A DNA stretch of 64,000 nucleotides. It comes from Haloferax namakaokahaiae (GTDB taxonomy: Archaea > Halobacteriota > Halobacteria > Halobacteriales > Haloferacaceae). The first letter of the stretch is position 1; every line of letters begins with the position of its first letter. Location of the stretch: NCBI RefSeq assembly GCF_042663225.1, contig NZ_JBHTAA010000005.1:1612001-1676000 (forward strand), read 5' to 3'. Both the position numbers and the translations under genes were made by a program. Below the pieces are notes generated by a model. That model did no database searches, had not been told where the DNA came from, and saw only the letters and a program-made list of their open reading frames with translations. Below, piece after piece: positions 34,699-43,520 of the stretch.

Positions 34699-35517
34699 TC
34701 AGTTCGACTCGCTCTCTCGCCGAGCGTCGTGCTTCTCGGCGAGTTGCTCGAACGTCTTCTCGGCCCAGCGAACCGCGTAGGCGGGACCGTATTCGAGGTA
34801 CGCCTCGGTGTCGAGTGCCGCAAAGGGCGCGGGAAGTTCCCGACCGTGTTTGATCGCCGAACACGCGTACTCCGTCGCGTTTGCGAACGACGTGTCGCCG
34901 AGAGCGACGGCGCGTGGCAGGTCGGCGAGTCGCTCGTCGAGTCGTTCGCCCGTGTCTTCCCACGTGTCGTAGAGCGCGTCGTGTTCGCCCTCCCACGACG
35001 CGAACACGTCGCGGGTGTGCAGTCCAATCCAGCCTTCGAACAGCGCGAGTGCGATTTGATACACCTCGTTTGGACCGGCCGGAATCGCCTCCGTGAGGTC
35101 GCGGTAGTGTTCGCCGAAGAAGGGCAGGAAGTGCTCCGGGACGTCCTCGAAACTGAGTTGGACGAACGCCTCGGCGACGAGGAAGTCCAAGAAGTGGTCT
35201 GGCGTGTTCTTCGCGCGATGCTTCAAGAACACCGTCGGTGGCGTCGTCTGTCGCGTCCAGACCACCGTCCCGTCGCCGGGCATGCCGATGGTGAAATCGG
35301 AAGACGCGTAGGCCCCGAGGAGTTGGGGCACCTCCGGTGGTAGCCACTCGGTGGGGTACGACGCCGGGGAGAGCGACTCGACCACGAGACCGAGGTTCTC
35401 CGCGGCCGCCGGGGGAATCGTCTCGAAGTCCGTCTCCACGTCGAAGACGAGCGCGTCGGGTGCGTACTCCTCGTGGACGGCTTCGAGGTCCGCCGAGAGC
35501 GTGCGCGGTTCGAACAT
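34699..35517 (-). CDS. Haloarchaeal protein of unknown function (DUF7089-like)
   Basis: Acidic protein of 272 aa, MFEPRTLSADLEAVHEEYAPDALVFDVE..., with no signal peptide or membrane segment. A central predicted sheet region (about 70-105, with TIGMPGDGTVVWTRQTTPPTVFLKHR) is followed by a helical C-terminal half. I recognise only that the family is conserved in haloarchaea. A 28-codon membrane ORF ends 4 bp before its start on the same strand, so they may form an operon. No function assigned. Confidence 0.72.
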   Translation of the reverse strand: MFEPRTLSADLEAVHEEYAPDALVFDVETDFETIPPAAAENLGLVVESLSPASYPTEWLPPEVPQLLGAYASSDFTIGMPGDGTVVWTRQTTPPTVFLKHRAKNTPDHFLDFLVAEAFVQLSFEDVPEHFLPFFGEHYRDLTEAIPAGPNEVYQIALALFEGWIGLHTRDVFASWEGEHDALYDTWEDTGERLDERLADLPRAVALGDTSFANATEYACSAIKHGRELPAPFAALDTEAYLEYGPAYAVRWAEKTFEQLAEKHDARRESESN

Positions 35518-35521
35518 CTGG

Positions 35522-35608
35522 TTACGCGAGGCTCATTCCGACGAGAACGAGCGCGAGGAGTGCCGAGATGCCAACGGTACCGAGTACGATTTTCGTCGCT
35601 TGGCTCAT
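35522..35608 (-). CDS. 28-aa single-pass membrane miniprotein
   Basis: ATG 35608 to TAA 35522: begins MSQATKIVLGTVGIS, then one hydrophobic helix ending LVLVGMSLA. The codons are GC3-rich as in host genes, and the frame stops 4 bp before the ATG of the gene at 34699-35517, as in a translated operon. Too short for ordinary gene finders. No function can be given; a role as a small membrane subunit or regulator is conceivable. Confidence 0.6.
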   Translation of the reverse strand: MSQATKIVLGTVGISALLALVLVGMSLA

Positions 35609-35665
35609 GGTGTCACGATTAGCGGCCCCACGCTTAAACGCTTATAGTCCGTCGTCAGGGTGATT

Positions 35666-35687
35666 CTCCACTCGAAATGGAGGGGTG
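35666..35687 (+). promoter_or_regulatory. ORB-like sequence between the miniprotein and ferredoxin genes
   Basis: CTCCACTCGAAATGGAGGGG then TG: 18 of 22 positions agree with the origin ORB at 49163-49184, in the same orientation. Intergenic, about 13 kb from the origin. Confidence 0.4.
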
Positions 35688-35722
35688 TGTGAGACGTACA
35701 CGAGAAGGGACGAAAAACAGAG

Positions 35723-35995
35723 TCAGGGAATCAACTGCTCGCCGTCGTCGTCGATGATGCGGATGGCTTCGACGGGACAGACGCGTGCGGCGAACTTCGC
35801 GTCGAACTCGGCGTCTTCGGGAATCTCGCGGACGAACACGTCCTCTTCGACCTCTTCTGCGTCTTGGAGGTCGGCCTTCCCGGCGTCGAGGTCTTTCTGA
35901 AACGCGTCCCACTCGTCCACGCACTGGAAGATACCGATGCACGTCTCGCGGTCGTACTCGACTTTCATGTCTCGTTCTTTCCGTGGGTCGTACAT
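35723..35995 (-). CDS. Ferredoxin with one Fe-S cluster
   Basis: Protein of 90 aa. Cluster cysteines: CIGIFQC and, near the C-terminus, ARVCPVEAIRIIDDDGEQ. The spacing is that of single [3Fe-4S]/[4Fe-4S] ferredoxins, with Ile-Gly in the first loop in place of a second close cysteine, so a 3Fe-type or incomplete 4Fe cluster is possible. A long acidic insertion (about 35-62, rich in Glu and Asp) separates the two halves. The start is at ATG 35995; 35968 is an alternative. Possible donor for P450 or other oxidoreductases, not proven. Confidence 0.82.
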   Translation of the reverse strand: MYDPRKERDMKVEYDRETCIGIFQCVDEWDAFQKDLDAGKADLQDAEEVEEDVFVREIPEDAEFDAKFAARVCPVEAIRIIDDDGEQLIP

Positions 35996-36047
35996 AGCCC
36001 TGCCGACGCATCCCCGCGGCAGCAAAACGGGCCCGAACCGTCCGATG

Positions 36048-36055
36048 GTTTAAAC
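36048..36055 (+). promoter_or_regulatory. TATA-like box of hel308
   Basis: GTTTAAAC; its TTTAAA core ends 26 nt before the ATG at 36080, the spacing of a leaderless haloarchaeal promoter. Confidence 0.5.
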
Positions 36056-36079
36056 CCCATCACTTTCCAAGTGAAGTCA

Positions 36080-38500
36080 ATGCGAACAGCGGACCTAACG
36101 GGTCTCCCCGACGGGGTCACCGACGCCCTCCACGACGAGGGTATCGAGGAACTCTATCCCCCGCAGGCGGAGGCCGTCGAGGCGGGATTGACCGACGGCC
36201 AGAGCCTCGTCGCCGCCGTCCCGACAGCCAGCGGGAAGACGCTCGTCGCGGAACTCGCCATGCTGTCGAGTATCGCCCGCGGCGGGAAGGCGCTCTACAT
36301 CGTCCCCTTGCGTGCGCTCGCCTCCGAGAAGAAAGCGGAGTTCGAACGCTGGGAGGAGTTCGGAATCACCGTCGGCGTCTCCACCGGCAACTACGACTCC
36401 ACGAGCGAGTGGCTCTCCTCGCGCGATATCATCGTCGCCACGAGCGAGAAAGTGGATTCGCTCGTCCGCAACAACGCCTCGTGGATGGACGAACTCACCT
36501 GCGTCGTCTCCGACGAGGTCCACCTCGTCAACGACCGACACCGCGGGCCGACGCTCGAAGTGACGCTGGCGAAACTGCGGCGACTGAATCCGAGTCTGCA
36601 AGTCGTCGCCCTGTCGGCCACCGTCGGCAACGCGGGCGAAGTCGCCGACTGGTTGGACGCGACCTTGGTGCAATCCGACTGGCGACCGATCGACCTGAAG
36701 ATGGGTGTCCACATCGGCAACGCCATCAACTTCGACGACGGGAGCCAACGCGAAGTTCCGGTCGCTAAAGGCGACCGGCAGGCACCCGCGCTCGTCGCCG
36801 ACGCGTTGGACGGCGACGACGACGACGACCAAGGCTCCTCGCTCGTGTTCGTCAACTCCCGCAGAAACGCCGAGTCCGCGGCACGGCGCATGGCGGGCGT
36901 CACCGACGAGTACATCACCGGCGTCGAACGCGGCGAACTCGCCGAACTCGCCGCGGAGATACGCGACGTTTCGGACACCGAAACCTCCGACAACCTCGCC
37001 AACGTCGTCGCCAAGGGCGCGGCGTTCCACCACGCCGGACTCGCCGCCGAACACCGAACGCTCGTGGAGGACGCCTTCCGCGACAGACTCATCAAGTGCA
37101 TCTGCGCGACGCCCACCCTCGCCGCGGGCGTCAACACCCCGAGTCGGCGCGTCATCGTCCGCGACTGGCAGCGCTACGACGGCGATTACGGCGGCATGAA
37201 ACCGCTCGAAGTGCTCGAAGTCCACCAGATGATGGGCCGTGCCGGACGCCCGGGCCTCGACCCATACGGCGAGGCCGTCCTGCTCGCCAGCGACGTGGAC
37301 ACCCGCGACGAGCTATTTGAACGGTACATCTGGGCCGAGGCCGAAGAGGTGTACTCGAAACTCGCGGCCGAACCCGCGCTCCGAACCCACCTGCTCGCCA
37401 CCGTCGCCTCCGGCTTTGCGCACACCCGCGAGGGCTTGCTCGAATTCCTCGACCAGACCCTCTATGCGACCCAAACCGACGACGACCAGCGGTTAGAACA
37501 GGTCACCGACCGGGTACTCAACTATTTGGAGGTCAACGGCTTCATCGAATTCGACAATCAGACGATTCGCGCAACTTCGATTGGGCACACTGTCTCGCGT
37601 CTCTACCTCGACCCGATGAGCGCCGCCGAAATCATCGACGGACTGGAGTGGGCCGCGAAGAGCCGGAACGAGAAGCTCCGCGAGTTAGAGGGAGAAGTCG
37701 AATCGAAGCCGAAGAAGCAACGGGAGGAACCCGGCGGCTTCCAGCGCGCCAGCGAGATGGCCACGTCCGACGACGGCGACGGCCCTATCGAGACCGACCG
37801 CACGTATCCGACCGCACTCGGGTTGTTCCATCTGGTCTGCCGCACCCCCGATATGTACCAGTTGTACCTGAAGTCGGGTGACAGAGAGACCTACACGGAA
37901 CTCTGCTACGAGCGCGAACCCGAACTGCTGGGACGAGTCCCCTCCGAGTACGAGGACGTCGCCTTCGAAGACTGGCTCTCGGCGCTCAAGACCGCGAAAC
38001 TCCTCGAAGACTGGACGCGAGAAGTTGACGAGGACCGAATCACCGACCGCTACGGCGTCGGCCCGGGCGATATTCGTGGCAAGGTCGAAACCGCCCAGTG
38101 GTTGCTCGGCGCGGCCGAACGCCTCGCCAGCGAGTTGGACCTCGACTCCGCACTCGCGGTCAGAGAGGCGAAAAAGCGCGTCGAGTACGGCGTGCGCGAC
38201 GAACTGCTCGACCTCGCGGGCGTCCGCGGCGTCGGTCGAAAGCGCGCTCGCCGACTCTTCGAGGCGGGCATCGAGACGCGCGCAGACCTTCGGGAGGCAC
38301 CGAAGGCGCACGTCCTCGCCGCGCTCCGTGGTCGCCGCAAGACGGCCGAAAACATTCTCGAAGCCGCGGGGCGAAAAGACCCCTCGATGGACGACGTGGA
38401 CGAATCCGACGCGCCCGACGACGCGATTCCCGATGATTCTGGATTCGAGACGGCTAAAGACCGAGCGGACCAACAGGCCAGTCTGGGTGATTTCGAATGA
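36080..38500 (+). CDS. hel308: Hel308 superfamily-2 DNA helicase
   Basis: Helicase of 806 aa, 3' to 5' activity acting at stalled forks in the family. Q-motif LYPPQAEAVEAG, Walker A VPTASGKTLVAELAM, DEVH box CVVSDEVHLVNDRH, motif III ALSATVGN, motif IV-V around LVFVNSRRNAE and TPTLAAGVN, motif VI QMMGRAGRPGLD. A winged helix and a ratchet domain follow, ending with a helix-hairpin-helix-like region LAGVRGVGRKRARRLFEAG. ATG 36080 chosen from the upstream TATA; the frame opens earlier but inside the ferredoxin gene. Overlaps cgi121 by 4 bp. Confidence 0.95.
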   Translation: MRTADLTGLPDGVTDALHDEGIEELYPPQAEAVEAGLTDGQSLVAAVPTASGKTLVAELAMLSSIARGGKALYIVPLRALASEKKAEFERWEEFGITVGVSTGNYDSTSEWLSSRDIIVATSEKVDSLVRNNASWMDELTCVVSDEVHLVNDRHRGPTLEVTLAKLRRLNPSLQVVALSATVGNAGEVADWLDATLVQSDWRPIDLKMGVHIGNAINFDDGSQREVPVAKGDRQAPALVADALDGDDDDDQGSSLVFVNSRRNAESAARRMAGVTDEYITGVERGELAELAAEIRDVSDTETSDNLANVVAKGAAFHHAGLAAEHRTLVEDAFRDRLIKCICATPTLAAGVNTPSRRVIVRDWQRYDGDYGGMKPLEVLEVHQMMGRAGRPGLDPYGEAVLLASDVDTRDELFERYIWAEAEEVYSKLAAEPALRTHLLATVASGFAHTREGLLEFLDQTLYATQTDDDQRLEQVTDRVLNYLEVNGFIEFDNQTIRATSIGHTVSRLYLDPMSAAEIIDGLEWAAKSRNEKLRELEGEVESKPKKQREEPGGFQRASEMATSDDGDGPIETDRTYPTALGLFHLVCRTPDMYQLYLKSGDRETYTELCYEREPELLGRVPSEYEDVAFEDWLSALKTAKLLEDWTREVDEDRITDRYGVGPGDIRGKVETAQWLLGAAERLASELDLDSALAVREAKKRVEYGVRDELLDLAGVRGVGRKRARRLFEAGIETRADLREAPKAHVLAALRGRRKTAENILEAAGRKDPSMDDVDESDAPDDAIPDDSGFETAKDRADQQASLGDFE

Positions 38501-38994
38501 GACTCCTCGAAGGCACGGTGACCATCGCCGACCTCGATGCGTTCATCGAGACGTTGGGCGAAGTCGCCGACGAGACGGAGACGACGATTCAGGCGTTCGA
38601 CGCGCGGTTCGTCGTCAGTCGTGCGCACCTCGAACGAGCGGTGGAACTCGCGGACCGCGCCATCTCCCGCGGGAACGAAATCGCCCGCGACAGAGCGGTC
38701 GAAATCCTGCTGTATGCGAGCGGTCGCCGCCAAATCAACCGCGCCTTCGAGATGGGCGTCGGTGAGGGTGAGCGGTCGGTCGTGATTCTAATCGATGGCG
38801 ACCACGAGGACGAAGCCGAAGAGAGACTGCTCGAACGCCTCGATATCGAGGCTGGACCGACGCTCGGCGAGCGGATGGACGAACCGCTCGTCCGCGACTT
38901 CTTCGATATCGGCGAGGAAGAACTCGCTGTCGTCGATGGTGACCTCGAAGCCCTCGTCGTCGAACGAGTGGCGCTGCTCACCGTCGAGAGATAG
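38497..38994 (+). CDS. cgi121: KEOPS complex subunit Cgi121
   Basis: Protein of 165 aa. N-terminal MRLLEGTVTIADLDAFIETLGE, the central HLERAVELADRAISRGNEIARDRAVEILLYASGRRQINRAFEMGVGEGERSVVILI and the DLEALVVERVALLTVER end match the Cgi121 (TPRKB-like) fold. It is the KEOPS subunit that helps the tRNA t6A37 threonylcarbamoyl modification. Its 4-bp overlap with hel308 shows cotranslation; why a repair helicase and a tRNA-modification subunit are coupled is not obvious, but the pair recurs in archaea. Confidence 0.88.
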   Translation: MRLLEGTVTIADLDAFIETLGEVADETETTIQAFDARFVVSRAHLERAVELADRAISRGNEIARDRAVEILLYASGRRQINRAFEMGVGEGERSVVILIDGDHEDEAEERLLERLDIEAGPTLGERMDEPLVRDFFDIGEEELAVVDGDLEALVVERVALLTVER

Positions 38995-39034
38995 AGTTCC
39001 ACACGAAACGGTCCCCTTGTGATTGTCTGACGCC

Positions 39035-39056
39035 GCCCTTCGTTTCAAGTGGAGAA
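39035..39056 (-). promoter_or_regulatory. ORB-like sequence upstream of tRNA-Gln 3' end
   Basis: Plus-strand GCCCTTCGTTTCAAGTGGAG then AAC; reverse complement GTTCTCCACTTGAAACGAAGGG fits the ORB form. Lies between cgi121 and the tRNA, about 9 kb from oriC. Confidence 0.45.
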
Positions 39057-39119
39057 CGGGAGACGGCGTGGCCTCGGTGAGCAAAGAGCGTGAAAATGGT
39101 TACACCGCGGGAACAGAGA

Positions 39120-39192
39120 TAGTTCCACCAGGATTCGAACCTGGGTCGTCGCCCCCAGAAGGCGACAGGATTGGCCACTACCCCATGGAACT
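39120..39192 (-). tRNA. tRNA-Gln (anticodon CUG)
   Basis: Cloverleaf on the minus strand. Acceptor AGTTCCA pairs with TGGAACT plus discriminator A (39120). The D-arm is GGG...CCA, the anticodon stem is TCGCC/GGCGA with loop TTCTGGG (anticodon CTG), and the T-arm contains GGTTCGAATCC. It is 73 nt long, with no intron and no encoded CCA. CTG reads CAG codons, so this is glutamine. A TTTACAAATA box (39217-39226) is 25-34 bp upstream. Confidence 0.93.
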
Positions 39193-39216
39193 TCGCACCC
39201 ATTCGTAGTCAGTGGG

Positions 39217-39226
39217 TATTTGTAAA
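39217..39226 (-). promoter_or_regulatory. Promoter box of tRNA-Gln
   Basis: On the minus strand TTTACAAATA, 25-34 bp before the tRNA 5' end at 39192, the normal place for a haloarchaeal TATA element of a tRNA gene. Confidence 0.55.
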
Positions 39227-39324
39227 CGTTGCGTGTCGCCGCGGGCGTGCGACGACGTGGCAATACGTCGGACAGACGTGCACAAACCACCAACTATTTG
39301 CCCCTGTTCTATCCAACTTCGTGT

Positions 39325-39897
39325 ATGTACGTCGGACGATTCGTCGTCATCGGCCCCGGAATCGGTGGGTATCGCGTCTCCTCTCGGTCGTTCCCGAACC
39401 GTCAGGTCACAGACCGCGACGGCACGCTGACCGTCGGCCCGACGCCCGACGCCCCGGAGACCGACAACCCCTACATCGCCTACAACTGCGTCCGCGAGGG
39501 CGGCGACTACGTCGCCATCGGTAACGGGTCGCAGGTTGACCCCATCGCCGAGAAACTCGACCTCGGCTACCCGCCGCGTGACGCACTTGCGACGAGCCTG
39601 CTCGCACTCGACTACGAGAAAGACGACTACAACACGCCGCGCATCGCGGGCGTCGTCGGCGACGACGAGGCGTACATCGCCATCGTCCGCAAGGACGCGC
39701 TCATCGTCGAAGCCGTCTCTGAACCGACGCTGGTCGCTACCTACGAAGAAGACGACCCGCGGGCGTTCGCCCTCGACAGCGACGATGCAGCGGGTGTCGC
39801 ACGCGAACTCTACGACCACGAGTTCGAACACGCCGTGTGCGCCGCGGCCGCCACCGTCGGCGACGACGTTGACATCGCGTTCTACAACGGCGAATAG
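39325..39897 (+). CDS. purO: Archaeal IMP cyclohydrolase
   Basis: PurO-type protein of 190 aa, which closes the purine ring of FAICAR to IMP in the last step of de novo purine synthesis; in archaea it replaces the bacterial PurH cyclohydrolase domain. MYVGRFVVIG, GYRVSSRSFPNRQV, DNPYIAYNCVR and PRDALATSLLALDYEKDDYNTPRIAG are the family stretches. Start ATG 39325 fits the N-terminal strand; the frame opens upstream. Leaderless promoter probable (ACTATTT about 30 nt upstream). Confidence 0.92.
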   Translation: MYVGRFVVIGPGIGGYRVSSRSFPNRQVTDRDGTLTVGPTPDAPETDNPYIAYNCVREGGDYVAIGNGSQVDPIAEKLDLGYPPRDALATSLLALDYEKDDYNTPRIAGVVGDDEAYIAIVRKDALIVEAVSEPTLVATYEEDDPRAFALDSDDAAGVARELYDHEFEHAVCAAAATVGDDVDIAFYNGE

Positions 39898-39953
39898 TCT
39901 CGAAGACGAGGACGGTACTTTTTCAGCACTGCCGACGTAGAGAATTGGTACCT

Positions 39954-40613
39954 ATGCGCATCGGCGTGATTTCCGATATCCACGGGAATCTGCCAGCACT
40001 CGAAGCGGTGGTAGCCGACATGCCGTCGGTCGAGCGCGTGGTCTGTGCCGGCGACGTGGTCGGCTACAACCCGTGGCCCGACGAGTGCGTCTCACTCCTC
40101 GTCGAACACGACGTGCCGACCGTCTCGGGCAACCACGACCGAGCGGTCGTCTCGGGGACGCCGTTTCGTTTCAACGCCATGGCGAAAGAGGGCGTCACCT
40201 TCGCCCAGAAAGCCATCAGCGCGGACTCGAAGGAGTGGCTCGCTTCCTTGCCGAACTCGCGGACCTGCTGCGACGACCGCGTCCGTATCGTCCACGGCCA
40301 CCCCGAAAGCCCCGACCGCTACACCTACCCCGACGACTTTTCGGCCTCGCTCCTCGGCGACGAAGACGTGCTCGTCATGGGCCACACGCACGTCCAGGCA
40401 CACAGCGTGTACGACGAGGGAATCGTCCTCAACCCGGGGAGCGTCGGCCAACCGCGCGACGGCGACCCCGAAGCGGCCTACGCGGTGGTCGATGTGGACG
40501 AACAGACCGTCGATGAACGCCGAGTCGCCTACGACATCGACCGCGTCGTCTCGCGGATTCACGCCGTCGGCTTGCCGTCGAAACTCGCCAGTCGGCTCTA
40601 CAGCGGCTATTGA
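39954..40613 (+). CDS. Calcineurin-like metallophosphoesterase (YfcE type)
   Basis: Phosphoesterase of 219 aa. The five metal motifs are present: ISDIHGN, CAGDVVGYNPWP, SGNHDR, VHGHPE, and MGHTHVQAHS. Relatives cleave phosphodiesters such as cyclic nucleotides or bis(p-nitrophenyl)-phosphate in tests; the true substrate is unknown. ATG 39954 (MRIGVISDIHG) is the family-consistent start. Follows purO by 56 bp in the same direction; convergent with the tryptophanase gene. Confidence 0.88.
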   Translation: MRIGVISDIHGNLPALEAVVADMPSVERVVCAGDVVGYNPWPDECVSLLVEHDVPTVSGNHDRAVVSGTPFRFNAMAKEGVTFAQKAISADSKEWLASLPNSRTCCDDRVRIVHGHPESPDRYTYPDDFSASLLGDEDVLVMGHTHVQAHSVYDEGIVLNPGSVGQPRDGDPEAAYAVVDVDEQTVDERRVAYDIDRVVSRIHAVGLPSKLASRLYSGY

Positions 40614-40628
40614 AACGGGAGAGAGAGA

Positions 40629-41975
40629 TTACTCCGAGACGGGTTCGAGTTTCGCCGAGAAGTGTCGAAGCTCCTTCATCGGCGGTTCTTCGACGATTTC
40701 GAGACCCGAGTACTCCTCGGCGTTGTCGAGTACCGACGCGGCCGTCTCGGCGATGTGTTCGAGGTGTTCGTAGCTGTAGGTTCGGCGGGGCAGTGCGAGG
40801 CGGACGAGGTCAGGGCGGTCGGTGCCGGGGAAGGCGAAGCCGCCGAGTTCGACGCCGCGGACGCCGCCTTCGAGGTAGAGCGCGCAGACGAGTTCCTGTC
40901 CGGGGAACTGGTCTTTCGGGATGTGCGGGAAGATTTCGCTGGCGTCGAGGTAGACGGCGTGGCCGCCGGTCGGGAGATAGACGGGTACGTCGCGCTCGGA
41001 GAGTAAGTCACCCAACTCGGCGACTTGTTCGACTCGCTCTTCGACGTACGGGGGGGTGACGGCTTCGCGCAAGCCGACGGCCATGGCGTCGATGTCGCGT
41101 CCGGAGAGGCCGCCGTAGGTCGGAAAGCCCTCGTAGAGAATCGCGCGCTGTTTGGCGTGTTCGTACAGCGTCTCGTCGCGCATCGCGGCGAATCCGCCGA
41201 TGTTGACGAGCGCGTCCTTCTTGCCCGACATGGTAATCGCGTCGGCGTGGGCGAACTGCTCGCGGGCGATATCGGCGATGCTCACGTCTTCGTAGCCGGG
41301 TTCGCGTTCCTTGATGAAGTGTGCGTTCTCGGCGAAGCGGCAGGCGTCGATGACGAACAGGGCGTCGATTTCGGTGGCGAACTCGGCGACGGCTTCGATG
41401 TTTTCCATCGAGACTGGCTGGCCGGCGACGGAGTTGTTCGTGATGGTGAGGACGACGACAGGGATGGCGTCTTCGCCGACTTCCTCGACGAGTGCCCAGC
41501 CCGCGTCGAGGTCGAAGTTCCCCTTGAACGGGTCGGTCGAGTCGGGGTCGCGCGCGGCGGGTGAGGGACAGTCGATTGGCTCTGCACCCTGATTGACGAC
41601 GTGAGCGCGCGTCGTATCGAAGTGCGAGTTGTTCGGGACGACGTCGCCCTCTTCGAGGAGCGTCCCGTAGAGGACGTTCTCCGCGCCGCGGCCCTGATGG
41701 GTCGGGATGACGTAGTCGAAGCCCATCACGTCGCTGACCGAGTCGGCGAGACGGTGGAACGATTCGCTCCCGGCGTAGGCTTCGTCGCCGCGAATCATCG
41801 CCGCCCACTGGTCTGCCGACATCGTCCCCGTCCCGGAGTCGGTCAGCAGGTCGATGTACACGTCACGGGCGTCGAGGTTGAACGCGTTGTAACCCGCCTC
41901 GTCGAGCGCGGCTTCCCGCTCCTCGCGTGAGATGAGCCGAATCGGCTCGACCATCTTTGCCTTGTATGAACGCAT
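40629..41975 (-). CDS. tnaA: Tryptophanase (tyrosine phenol-lyase family)
   Basis: PLP enzyme of 448 aa, which splits tryptophan to indole, pyruvate and ammonia. The Schiff-base lysine motif AITMSGKKDALVNIGGF is clear, with TDSGTGTMSADQWAAMIRGDEAYAGS and IPTHQGRGAE at the N-terminal side. The family also contains tyrosine phenol-lyase, so substrate choice is inferred. Start kept at 41975 (MRSYKAKMVEPIRLISREER), because bacterial TnaA proteins also carry a similar leading segment; ATG 41954 is the alternative. Single gene, no tnaB-type permease next to it. Confidence 0.9.
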   Translation of the reverse strand: MRSYKAKMVEPIRLISREEREAALDEAGYNAFNLDARDVYIDLLTDSGTGTMSADQWAAMIRGDEAYAGSESFHRLADSVSDVMGFDYVIPTHQGRGAENVLYGTLLEEGDVVPNNSHFDTTRAHVVNQGAEPIDCPSPAARDPDSTDPFKGNFDLDAGWALVEEVGEDAIPVVVLTITNNSVAGQPVSMENIEAVAEFATEIDALFVIDACRFAENAHFIKEREPGYEDVSIADIAREQFAHADAITMSGKKDALVNIGGFAAMRDETLYEHAKQRAILYEGFPTYGGLSGRDIDAMAVGLREAVTPPYVEERVEQVAELGDLLSERDVPVYLPTGGHAVYLDASEIFPHIPKDQFPGQELVCALYLEGGVRGVELGGFAFPGTDRPDLVRLALPRRTYSYEHLEHIAETAASVLDNAEEYSGLEIVEEPPMKELRHFSAKLEPVSE

Positions 41976-42183
41976 ACCCGAGACACGTCCGAAGATGTGA
42001 AGAAGTATGCCGGTTTAAAATCGAGCGACGGCGTGCGATTTTCGGCGTTCGTGAACGAGAGTGTGCATCAGTGTCTCCGGCAACAATCGCCGAAATAGTA
42101 ATTGCCCTGACGAGACAGAGGTCGGGCGACGGCACTGAGGCGACGACGCCGTCGCGGACGAGAAGCTCGGGCCGAACGCCCGA

Positions 42184-43362
42184 CTAGAACTGGTCTTGGA
42201 TGATTTTCAGCGTCTCTTCGCGGTCGTCCCACGTGATGAAGATGGCCACCGACGTCGCCGAGGTAATCACGTCGTGGATGTTGATGCCCGCATCGGAGAT
42301 TGGCTGGACGATGTCGAGGACGACGCCGGGGCGGTTGGGAAGTTCGCCGCCCGTGACGCGGATGACGGCGATGTTATCCTCGACGGTGACAGAAGAGAGC
42401 GCCTCGTCGGCGACGACGCGGTCGTGGAGGACCGCCTCGGCGCGGTTGGAGTCGTCTTCGTTGACGTAGAGCGTAATCGAGTCCATGCCCGAGGCGACCG
42501 AATCGACGTTGATAGATTCGTCGCGCAAGGCGACAGAGAGGTCCGCGAGGATGCCGGGTCGGTTGCGGATGGCGCGGCCGGCGACCGTGAGACACGCGAG
42601 CGGCTCTTCCTGCATGTCGATGAGGTTGTTGAACTGGCCTTCGATGAGCGTGCCGCCGGTCAAGAGGTCGCCGTGTTGGTAGTGGACGACGCGAACGTCG
42701 AGTCCGTCGTCCTTGTAGGAGAGCGCCGAGGGAGCGACGACTTCCGCGCCGCGGAACGAGAGATTCCGGAGTTCGTCCACGGTGATGCGGCCGACGTTTC
42801 GAGCACCTTCGACGACGCGCGGGTCGCCCGTCATGACGCCCTCGACGTCGGTCACGATGACGACTTCGTCGGCGTCCATGTACTTGCCGAGCATGACGGC
42901 CGTCGTGTCCGACCCGCCGCGACCGAGCGTCGTAATCTCGCCTTCGTGGTTCTGTGCGAGGAATCCGGTGACGACGGGGACGACGCCGTCGAGTTCGGCG
43001 GCGAGTTTCTCGGCACGCGCCTGCGTCGCTTCGACATCGACTTCGCCGAGGTCGTTCGTGATGACCGGCCACTCGTCGGAACCGGGTTCGACGAAGAGCG
43101 CCTGGACGCCGCGAGCGCTGAGTGCGGCTTTGAGCATCCGAACGCTCGTTCGCTCGCCCATCGAGACGATTTCGGCTCGGTCGCGGTCGTCGGCTTCGAA
43201 CTTGATTTCGTCCAGCAGGTCGTCGGTCGTCGAACCCATCGCGGATGCGACGACGGCGATTTCGTGACCCGCTTCGACGGCCGCGGCGATGGAGTCCGCC
43301 GCGCGGTTGATGCGGTCACCGCTCCCGAGAGAGGTGCCGCCGAACTTGGCGACTACGCGCAT
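42184..43362 (-). CDS. lysC: Aspartate kinase
   Basis: Protein of 392 aa; the first step of the aspartate pathway to lysine, threonine and methionine. Kinase start MRVVAKFGGTSLGSGDRIN, catalytic segment LGRGGSDTTAVMLGKYMDADEVVIVTDVEG, and two C-terminal ACT domains (about 265-330 and 335-392: LPNRPGVVLDIVQPISDAGINIHDVITSATS) that bind regulatory amino acids. Monofunctional. Upstream of it TTATAC-like DNA near 43433-43441 lies between this gene and the divergent GNAT gene. Confidence 0.93.
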   Translation of the reverse strand: MRVVAKFGGTSLGSGDRINRAADSIAAAVEAGHEIAVVASAMGSTTDDLLDEIKFEADDRDRAEIVSMGERTSVRMLKAALSARGVQALFVEPGSDEWPVITNDLGEVDVEATQARAEKLAAELDGVVPVVTGFLAQNHEGEITTLGRGGSDTTAVMLGKYMDADEVVIVTDVEGVMTGDPRVVEGARNVGRITVDELRNLSFRGAEVVAPSALSYKDDGLDVRVVHYQHGDLLTGGTLIEGQFNNLIDMQEEPLACLTVAGRAIRNRPGILADLSVALRDESINVDSVASGMDSITLYVNEDDSNRAEAVLHDRVVADEALSSVTVEDNIAVIRVTGGELPNRPGVVLDIVQPISDAGINIHDVITSATSVAIFITWDDREETLKIIQDQF

Positions 43363-43520
43363 CGTTCCTCCGAGCGCGCTCGTTTCAGCATCCGTTGGTG
43401 CTCAATCATGCGATTGGCTAACGCGGCGGGACGTATAACTATGTCCTCTTTTTCAACCGTTGCCTCCTTTCGTCAATTCGACAGACAGAGCCGAGATTTT
43501 ACCCGATTTCTGGGCGGAGG

